Shown: positions 56,694 through 64,000 of the stretch, one piece after another
How positions within the stretch are numbered: position 1 is the first letter of the stretch
How the letters are laid out: the number at the start of each line of letters is the position of its first letter
From: Misgurnus anguillicaudatus
Taxonomy: Eukaryota; Chordata; Actinopteri; Cypriniformes; Cobitidae
Assembly (NCBI RefSeq): GCF_027580225.2
Contig: NC_073354.2
Location: 28,912,001 to 28,976,000, forward strand
Reading direction: 5' to 3'
DNA: 64,000 nucleotides
Position numbers and translations under genes: made by a program
The notes under the pieces: generated by a model
Seen by the model: only the letters and a program-made list of their open reading frames with translations
What the model was told of the DNA's origin: nothing
The model's database searches: none

Positions 56694-56770
56694 TGATGTG
56701 ATTGTCAGGTGTGGTAGCACACACTCGAAACGTGGCCTCTTTATTTAACTCATTCCAGTGTAGTGAACAC

Positions 56771-57686
56771 TAGGGATGCTCCGATCAGGATTTTTGCAGC
56801 CGATACGATCACCGATTTGTAATCTTCGTGATCGGCCGATACCGATTCTGATTTTTTTAAAGCTGATATGCAAGCTCTTTGATGACTGTAACTTACATTT
56901 TTTCTAGATAAAATAATACCACGGATGTTGCCTTTGTTATATTACTTGCAGTAATTAGGTATATTATTGTTTTAATAGTGACTCAAATAAATAAGCACAA
57001 CAAATATTTATTCTGCATAGAGAAATTTAATATGGCTTTAAAAAGGCTTATGTCTCCTAAAAGTACTGAAAATAAAACACTTCACAGTCTTTACTGTATT
57101 AATTAAATATACACGCATTCGTATGAAGTATAAAAGTTCTTTAGTCAAGAGCAGAGAGTGATTTTATTAAAAGATAAATTAGGTTACTGCAGCTTTAAGA
57201 CGTTACAGAGAGAGAGATCGCTCTGTTCACGTGCACTGATGACAGGCTGCTGTGTGTGGGCGGCGGCTGAACGCAGACAAGCAGTTGTGAGGAAAATAAA
57301 AGTTTAAACGCTCAAAACTTTAAAACGCATGCAAATAAGAAACTGTTGGCATGAGGATGCAATTGTCCGTGATATATATGTGTTGTATACGCTGTTTGAT
57401 GGGGATGTGAAGACGCCTCGCGCTGTTGACCGGAGCACGTCCTCATAGAAAATACGCATATCTCTGTAAAGGCAAAGAGAGACATACAAATCTGCACGCC
57501 GCACATGAGCAAAGGGTTGTAAAAATGCTTGTGCTACGTAAAAAAATGTCTTTAATTGCAGCCACATTCAGGATCCTTTTGATGACAAAAGTAAACAGAA
57601 AGATCGGTTTATGAGATCGGCAGATTTAGCGAGCACCGATCGAGTCATTTAATGCCATTATCGGCCGATCGATCGGAGCATCCCTT
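56771..57686. mobile_element. hAT-type non-autonomous element (916 bp)
   Basis: Ends TAGGGATGCTCCGATCAGG and ATCGATCGGAGCATCCCTT are inverted repeats. A perfect 8-bp duplication GTGAACAC flanks it (56763-56770 and 57687-57694). Further GATCGGCCGAT motifs occur at both ends. It carries no transposase frame; the 87-codon frame at 57304-57567 has no domain. Confidence 0.9.
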
Positions 57687-57893
57687 GTGAACACACCCAG
57701 AGCAGTGGACAGTGCAGCTGCCTTGCTTTGTAACCCATGTACTTGTTACCAATTGTAACATGCTGTGGCAATGCACATGGGTCTGTATACTTACATTTAT
57801 ATTTGTTTGCATTGTACTAATTTCCAATGACACTTTTATTGTAACAGTAACCTTTTTTCTGTTTCTTTAACTACATTTGTTTGTTTTGTACAG

Positions 57894-58038
57894 GGCATGG
57901 ATGAAGTTAGCATCAGTGAGGTCATTTGAAGACACCAATGTTGGGATTTGTGCTCTCAAACAACATGCTTCTTGTGATGAAGAAGAGGATCTTTGTATAG
58001 TCCTGGAAGCCATGAAGGTGTTGCAACATCGTGTTTGA
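57894..58038 (+). pseudogene. last exon-like segment of the composite repeat
   Basis: After the acceptor TTTTGTACAG, a 49-codon frame (AWMKLASVRSFEDTN... to ...VLQHRV, stop at 58036-58038) is open, and several AATAAA-like signals occur further down (for example near 58847). There is no ATG start in the frame at the acceptor. It could be the 3' end of a mobile-element-borne gene or of a non-coding transcript. The function is unknown. Confidence 0.3.
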
Positions 58039-59201
58039 GCTAATGTATGTCTTAAACCTGAGCTATCCTGATCTCCGCTTTATTTTTGAGGAAATCCAAA
58101 CTGCATTGAGAGTAACTTTAACGAACAGTTTCTTTCAGTGAAAGGATCAGAAAGACTGTGCTGCTCATTTTTGAATTTTTTTATCTGTTTTAAGTGTTTT
58201 CTCTTATTAATACATTAACAGTTTGCTGCTCAGAGTCGATTTTGGTAATGGGTGTTGTATTTTGTTTTTGTTGAATCTTTGATTTAACAGTTTATAAATG
58301 CTGTAGCTCTGACTTTCTAAAGGAGTGATATTTTCCAGTTTGTAAATCCATTTTATAAATAATAGTACTTACTGTTTTGCATGTATCTTTGGAATGCAGT
58401 GTTTGTGCTTTAGCACTTCTAAATCTACTGTGATAGTAACTATTTTAAACATTTGGGTCAGTTTCACAGATGGGGCTTTTCCTAGTCCCAGACTTTTGCA
58501 ATGCCATATATCAGTGCCATTGTTTTGTCTAAAGATGTACTCCAGTGTTGTTTTTGTAAGGTAGGTTTGTTTGTAAACTTTATTTTATTAAAAATATCCT
58601 AATATAATGAGGGCCTAGTCATGGCTTAATCTACAACCTGTTTGGGAAATTGCCCCTTTATGTATGTACTGCATGTGCTGATTGTTGTAATAGTTATTGA
58701 CTGTTATTGAATTAATGTGTAGTGATTTAAATGAATTGATGATCTGAAAGCAGTGGTTTGCCTCAATATCACTAAACATTTGTACAAAACTCTTTGCTTT
58801 TTATGCCAATGCAAATGTATTTTGTATTTTAAAAAAAAATAAATAACATTTGTATAATTATGGATGATTATTCTGGTGCCAGAGACATAATGAAATTGCT
58901 TTAGAGTTACATAATCCCATAATATAAGCATTAAAAAAGCATGTTGGAATTAGAGATGAAAATCTAGTCCCCTTACATAATAAAATTACTTAAACATTAC
59001 AAAATAAATGTGTTATAGGAAAGAGAAATAGCACTTTGAGTCAACATATTTCTATTAGACTACTTAAAGTAATTAAAATGTTTTGGTCTGACACATAAAA
59101 ATTAATTTGAGAAAATTATTTTGGTTTTAAACAATCGGATCATGTGGGACCGATGTACACATTAAAATTACGTAAATTGAAAGGATTTTTTTTTTCAGTG
59201 T

Positions 59202-59394
59202 GTGCTGCTTTTCAATGACTGCTCACAAACACGCGCCACGGATATGTGTGCTTGTTATTAATGATGGCTACTTCTCACACATACGCTAGGGTATGTGTGC
59301 TTGTCAATGACAGGCATTAAATCCGGGCGCGGATTCCATTTGGGCCTGGTCATGATTAATGTCAATAATGCAACATTTTATAATAGCACGAGTC
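59202..59394. other. no feature seen
   Basis: Short unassigned stretch between the composite repeat and the next element. Confidence 0.4.
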
Positions 59395-59613
59395 ATGCAC
59401 AAAGAATCCAAAAAGCATTGTGCTATACAGCAAAACACACTTGTAACCAATCAGCAGTAAGGGGCGTGTCTACTAACCAACATTGTTGCCTGGGTTACGT
59501 ATGTGTGGGGCGGGTCTTTTAAAAGAAGGTCCAGATTCTATTTGGGTAGGAGCGTGTTTGTTTAGATTATTTCAAATGTCAACATTGGCTTTCAGAGATC
59601 ATGCAGCCCGCCT
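59395..59613. mobile_element. relative of the AGGCRGGGTCC TTAA element
   Basis: Contains CACTTGTAACCAATCAGCAG, GGGGCGTGTCTACTAACCA, GGGGCGGGTCTTTTAAAAG and AACATTGGCTTTCAGAGATC, and ends GCAGCCCGCCT next to TTAA (59614-59617). The left end is uncertain. Confidence 0.6.
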
Positions 59614-59617
59614 TTAA

Positions 59618-59993
59618 AGACCAAGTATTAACCAATTCACGAATTTACATATCCTTGGTGTGTAAATGTGTATTAGTATGTTAAAGCCCCCCTAACCTAG
59701 AAAATGTACTTAAATGTAAAAATTAGTCCGAAAATTTGTTGCCAGTGTGTATGCAGAAACATCCTGTTATTATACAAATCCATCTATTGTTCTTTGTGTA
59801 ATCTCCTTTAAACTGCAACAATCACACAAAACAGGCTGTTGGGGATCCCCTATCAATGTGATGTCACACTGATTACGCCCCAACCACAGACCCAACCTTA
59901 TGAGCATGTAGTTCAACCTTCTGCCACAGACATTTTTTGATGTAGTCCAAAGCACACGTGTAAGCGCTCTACCCCCTGCGCTCTACCCCCTAC
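59618..59993. repeat. possible dispersed repeat, boundaries unclear
   Basis: The block AATTCACGAATTTACATATC and GGTGTGTAAATGTGTAT resembles 8950-8995. The later part (GTGATGTCACACTGATTACG) looks like a common fish repeat. Assignment is weak. Confidence 0.3.
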
Positions 59994-60296
59994 ACTCTAA
60001 AAACAAACGGTGCTATATAGCACCAAAAGTGGTTCTTTGCTCGTAATCATAGAAGAACCATTTTTAGTGCCATATAGCACCGGTGAAGCACCAGTGAAGC
60101 ACCTGTGTAGAACCATATAGTGCTTTGTAGAAATATATGTGGTGCTATAGTGGTGCTACATGGCCCCTATATGGTTCTACACAGGTGCTACACAGGTGCT
60201 TCGCCGGTGCTACATGGCACCAAAAATGGCTCCTCCATGGTCACGATCCAAAGCAACAGTCCTGGTGCTATATAGCACCGTTTGTTTTTTTAGAGT
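59994..60296. mobile_element. GGTGCTATATAGCACC palindromic element, copy 2 (303 bp)
   Basis: Ends ACTCTAAAAACAAACGGTGC and GCACCGTTTGTTTTTTTAGAGT are inverted repeats that include the self-complementary GGTGCTATATAGCACC at each end. The interior is a series of CACCGGTGAAGCACC, GGTGCTACACAGGTGC and GGTTCTACACAGGTG units, also mutually complementary. A shorter copy lies in hAT element A (38073-38312). Confidence 0.8.
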
Positions 60297-60378
60297 ATAC
60301 TTTGCATACAGGGAGAGGAACAGAAGCTTTTATGGCATTTAAAGTAACACACACAAAACAGCGCGTTTTTCATTAAGC

Positions 60379-61606
60379 GTCCTTGTAATCCTTGAAAGTT
60401 TGTGAATCCCGGGGAAGAAAAACTCAAGGCCCTGGGAAGTTTTTTAAAATAGATACAGGTCATTGAAAGTGCTTGAATCTATTTTATGCAAGAGGTTGTC
60501 TGGAAAAAAATCCATATAATTCCCTGTGTAGTGTAGGATGCTGCTACCCAGTCTCCTGAGGATGCGTATAAATAGCACGAAGTGTAAAACTCGTGCAATA
60601 CATACGCCAAATTCCACTTTGGCGTGCATATGATACGCCAGTCCTTCCCATTCACTTAAACGGTGCATCTTTTTTGTTGTTTTATTTATTGGTTTCTCTA
60701 TTGTTTTATTTATTGGTTATTTTTTTTCTGTTTTTTTAAACCATTTTCGCTTGGGTTTAGGGTTAGATTTTAGATGAGCTTAATAAGGTTATTTAATATA
60801 CAGGTTTCTCCATGTTTTTGTCCATATTTAAGCCATGATCGCTTGGAGTTGGGGTTAGAGTTGGGGTTTGGGTTAGGATGTCATTTTTATATAACAAAAA
60901 GTTGTTCTAACCCTAAACCCAAGCGAAAATGGTAAAAAAATAGCAAAAAAATTGAGAAACCAATAAATAAAACGACAAAAAAAGATGCACCGTTTAAGTT
61001 AATGGGAAGGACTGGCGTATCATATGCACGCCAAAGTGGAATTTGGCGTATGTATTGCACGAGTTTTACACTTCGTGCTATTTATACGCATCTTCAGGAG
61101 AGAGTGGGCTGGATAATATCATAAAATTCTAGACTTTTTAAGAACATGTGCTAAACTGTTCGCTTTAAATGCTTATATCTTCTGTATGCGAATGTTGATT
61201 CATACCAAAATGCTTTTTTGCGTAGTTCTGTTTGACACAAGAAAATGTCTCGGGTTACATATGTAACTGCGTCTCCCTTGCCATACTTCCTGCGTCCCTG
61301 TAACGCTGTCTTTGGCAATATTTCCGATAGCGATAAACTTCCTGGCTCGCGCGTCACCCTGTCTTTGTCGTTAAGCCTCACCATTGGTTGAATTTGATAT
61401 ACACATTCAGATGCACTTACCCCTGGAGGCGTCCCCAAAGTGTCACCGCAGTGACGCAGCGCGAGTTCCCTCGAAAGGGAACTGTTACAATGTATCTTAA
61501 AAGGTAACACGATGCAACCTTGCTCTCCCTTGAAATGTGTCCCCACATTTAGTCCTTGAATTTGAGGGTATTGCACCTGGAAAGTCATTGAAAGGTCTTT
61601 GAATTT
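60379..61606. mobile_element. CAGGGTTCCC-type element, copy 2, interrupted by a foldback
   Basis: 60379-60540 and 61108-61606 match 47080-47722 (GTTTGTGAATC, CTCAAGGCCCTGGGAAG, TGCTAAACTGTTCGCTTTAAATGC, GGAGGCGTCCCCAAAGTG). The terminal CAGGG ends are missing. The foldback at 60556-61107 breaks it at the place corresponding to about 47240. A 212-codon open frame on the - strand spans the junctions of repeat parts and is not a gene. Confidence 0.65.
60556..61107. mobile_element. foldback element with telomere-like core, copy 3
   Basis: The arms of about 110 bp are nearly perfect inverted copies (CTGAGGATGCGTATAAATAG / CTATTTATACGCATCTTCAG, TTCCACTTTGGCGTGCATATG / CATATGCACGCCAAAGTGG, GGTGCATC / GATGCACC). 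The core holds GGGTTTAGGGTTAGA, GGGTTTGGGTTAGGATGTCA and TAACCCTAAACCCAAGCG, like copies 1 and 2, but the arms differ from theirs. Confidence 0.75.
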
Positions 61607-62756
61607 CTCTTTAATAAAAAGAGAACTTTTTTGGGATAAGTTAGCCCCCTTGATGTGTTTCATATTAAAATATTGTTGGCTGTCTTTGCCGTCATCGTCT
61701 CCATGTATACTGTATGTCATATTGCAAGTCACAATAGCAGTATGCAGCTTCAGGCCCACGCCAATCTCTGCACAAGTGCTTACAGCCACAGTCTTTAAGG
61801 ATCAGTCTGAAAAGCTTAAGAGTCATTGGCGAGGAACATGAGGGGGTTTTGAAAGCGGGCCATTAATGATTACCCCTCGCTGCGATTTGAAAGCTGGAAT
61901 GTATGTGGGTGAGCATGCACCATTGAGAACACTTAAAAGTTTGACGCGTGCTGAAACATATCTCCGGATCTCCAGAGGCATGTTGTCTTTTCTGCAGAGG
62001 TTTGGCATTATAGCAATTAAACCATAATCACCATAATGAACAGAGCAACTGCCTATTATCCTAGTGCCAACTTTGAGTCCCTGACAGTAGCTAGTGGGAA
62101 TAGATGAAAGGTTTACTCAAATCTCTCAGACTTGTCACAAACATGTTTCGTAAATATTTGAGAGAAGTAGATGAAGGAAAAATCATTAGGGGTGAATTAG
62201 ACAGAGGCCAACACATGTATGCACACGAAGAACGGAGAACTGTTTAGAGATTCAGAACTTCAGAACATAATGGAGATTATGAGTCAAAAGATATGGTAAA
62301 TATTCAAAAAAAAATTCAACTAACATATTTTTCCTTTACATACCATTACATACAATCCATTCAGTCTTTACATTTTATCAGTTCGTGCAATCTCTAGGAA
62401 TCTAGCTTTCTTAGTATTGCTGACAGCATGCTCTACCTGTTTAGCTACAGTAAAGCTTAATCTTTGTTGTTTGTTGACTTTATGTTGTTGTTGTAGTTGA
62501 TATTATACTGAATAAAATATCTCTTTGGTAAAGCTCTAAGCAAATGCTCTTGTCGTCAGCATAATGGTTACCTTTTAAAAAACACCAACACAACAGAAAC
62601 TCTTTAAAATAGAGTACTAACCATTAAAAACTCTCTACACTATAAACAATTTGCTGCAGCTGTTTGCAGTAACTTACTGTAGATTTAATTTTACGTTATT
62701 TACTGGCAACAGTTTGTTCAAAGTTAAATGAACATTAAACATGAACAAGTTTTTGA
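61607..62756. other. no feature seen (intron 3)
   Basis: No gene or clear repeat. A TTTACAGAA / TTACTGTAGATTTAATTTTACG type decayed repeat may start near 62660. Confidence 0.4.
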
Positions 62757-62893
62757 CTTTACAGAATAAAACTATAAAACACCCTCATGCAAAGCATTGT
62801 GGGAACCATTAATCTTTATCATTTTTTTTCCTTCAGATGTTAGTTCCCAGAATGCTTTGCATGAGGGTGTTATTTTCGTTTTATTTGTAAAGG
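62757..62893. repeat. inverted repeat, potential hairpin (~50-bp arms)
   Basis: CTTTACAGAATAAAAC, ACACCCTCATGCAAAGCATT and GTGGGAAC on the left face their complements GTTCCCAGAATGCTTTGC, ATGAGGGTGT and GTTTTATTTGTAAAG on the right, across about 40 bp. It looks like the palindromic end of a cyprinid repeat. Confidence 0.7.
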
Positions 62894-63143
62894 TATCTCA
62901 GGAGATAGGAAGTAAAGCAAACATTGAATTTGAAGGTGCCTTGATGCCTTCCTGCCTTGAAATGCAGCCTCCGAAGGCATTTTATAGTGTCGCAGGGATG
63001 ATGTATTTTGTAGGCCAATTCGGAAGTTATCAGTACACTGATTTCCTCACCAAAAAGCCCATTCATTTTTCCCATAGACTTTTGGATTGTCGCCAGAAAT
63101 AAACTCTGTGTTTAACAAATGTTTTCCCTGATGAAAAAACATG
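62894..63143. other. no feature seen
   Basis: Unassigned; short overlapping open frames on both strands. Confidence 0.35.
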
Positions 63144-63340
63144 CTGGTTTGGTGCTGGTTTAGCTGGTGGTCACAAAACACAACATGATGGTATGACCAG
63201 CATGGGATGCTGGTGCTGGTATGAAGATGACCTTGCTGGTGGTCCATGCTGGTTGTGCATATGTTGTGTTTTGGTGCTGGTTTAGCTCAGCACCAAAACA
63301 ATACATATGCTGGTATGCTGGGTTTTCCAGCAGGGTTGTC
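63144..63340. repeat. ATGCTGGT-type minisatellite
   Basis: Irregular repetition of TGCTGGT and its complement ACCAGCA, including GGTGCTGGTTTAGCT twice (63160 and 63272). The unit length varies, so it may be a decayed palindromic element rather than a true tandem array. Confidence 0.6.
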
Positions 63341-64000
63341 CCACAAGATAAACTTTACAGATTTAAGTTTTATAAGTCTAAATGCGTTTACCAGAAATAC
63401 AAAGCTAACCTTAAGTGAACTTCTCCACTGTCATTTGACATCTACGTCATCACATCAAGCTTTCAACAACTTTTTCAAACTTATATAAAACACATTTAAA
63501 AACATGTTCCCTGATAAGGAAATACTCTGTGGATGAATCTTTGTTGGGAATTGTGCCATTGTGGAGTTGTTTTCGAGATCCTCATGCGTGATGACGTTTA
63601 AAGTCCCTGATAAAGTCTGTAGTCCCATGTTAGTAAGAAACACTTGTTAGCAACCGCCTTTTAAAAGACAACATTAAAGGTTTAAAAAGTTACAAGTGAG
63701 GGTATTGGTACTGGTGTGTTATGTCGCTTATGCTAACACAAGATTTTATTTAGGGATTTAAAAACGCCATTAAAAAAAAACACATTAACTTTGGGAAGAT
63801 GAAACCGAAAGTGCTAAATGCTAAAATTCGAACTCGCTTCCGGGTTTTGCTTACAAAAATACGTCATTCCAGCTTTTGGATCCAGCCCAAGTTAGTAGAA
63901 AATAAAATTAAAGTCGCCATAATAATAAAATGAAAAACTGTCATTTGTTTTGTAATATTGTGGTCATTTTTTACAAATGACTTATCTGTGAGCTTCATTC
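63341..64000. other. no feature seen to window end
   Basis: AT-rich intron 3 sequence. aig1 exon 4 was looked for and not found here. Confidence 0.4.

Larger units (their letters stand above)
54836..59201 (+). mobile_element. 4.4-kb composite repeat with exon-like segments
   Basis: The short inverted ends CACTGAAAAAAA and TTTTTTTTTTCAGTG enclose four exon-like pieces on the + strand with good splice signals: 55146-55205 (ATG start, donor GTAAGT), 55942-55974 (GTAAGT), 56100-56245 (acceptor TTGTTTCAG, donor GTAAGT) and from 57894 (acceptor TTTTGTACAG). Joined, the first three give a 55-codon reading frame beginning MKTQQQSVRRTLSDG that stops in the third piece. The fourth holds a further 49-codon open frame without a start, with the motif EEEDLCIVLEAMKVL. 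I do not recognise the protein. Two younger elements are inserted in the third intron-like gap. Confidence 0.45.

Noticed and set aside
61151..61789. 212-codon open frame on the - strand
   Set aside because: It runs across parts of a dispersed repeat; the middle section recurs at 47344-47601 in another copy. It has no domain and no splice or start context.
63144..63340. CRISPR-like array
   Set aside because: The repeated TGCTGGT units are short, irregular and without spacers; this is a vertebrate minisatellite or decayed repeat.
32911..64000. aig1 exon 4
   Set aside because: I looked for a phase-0 acceptor followed by a His-Thr-Thr-Val-Leu-Pro-like frame and found none; it probably lies downstream of the window.

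Overview
The window looks like a piece of a teleost genome, most likely cypriniform. The evidence is a vertebrate exon/intron gene with fish-like protein sequence, tRNA-derived SINEs with the teleost tail motif ATCCAAAGCGACTTACA, many fish-type hAT and TTAA-flanked miniature elements, and a Tf1/sushi-type chromovirus. The species cannot be named from sequence alone.

One host gene is supported: the 5' half of aig1 (androgen-induced gene 1, a membrane FAHFA hydrolase) on the + strand. A CpG-rich promoter (about 5270-5498) precedes coding exon 1 (5499-5639, residues 1-47), exon 2 (13657-13812, residues 48-99) and exon 3 (32809-32910, residues 100-133). All three join in phase 0 with good GT/AG sites. 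Catalytic Thr43 is present. The partner His134 of the family would be the first codon of exon 4, which I could not find, so intron 3 probably runs off the window end (more than 31 kb).

Nearly everything else is mobile DNA inside introns 1-3. Intron 1 (5640-13656) holds a long CT tract, hAT-like miniature elements, a directly repeated 350-bp block around a short ORF, and a 2.1-kb foldback. Intron 2 (13813-32808) holds a nested TIR region (13.9-17.9 kb), a full-length, apparently intact chromovirus on the - strand (21100-26879; LTRs, gag, pol, PBS, PPT and 5-bp target duplication all visible), a chain of three TTAA elements sharing single TTAA junctions (27282-29167), and a four-level nest of hAT and TTAA elements ending about 100 bp before exon 3. 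Intron 3 holds more nested hAT elements with 8-bp duplications, palindromic elements, a solo LTR (53555-54042) and a 4.4-kb gene-like composite repeat (54836-59201).

The most informative signals are these. First, the chromovirus has an 11-nt primer binding site that matches the predicted start of its own transcript, as in the self-priming Tf1/sushi group. Second, TTAA elements repeatedly insert into each other's terminal TTAA, forming chains. Third, nine hAT-like insertions can be delimited exactly by 8-bp duplications (eight perfect, one 7/8), and one of them has its empty site preserved in a sister copy 2 kb away. No CRISPR, rRNA or functional tRNA gene was seen.
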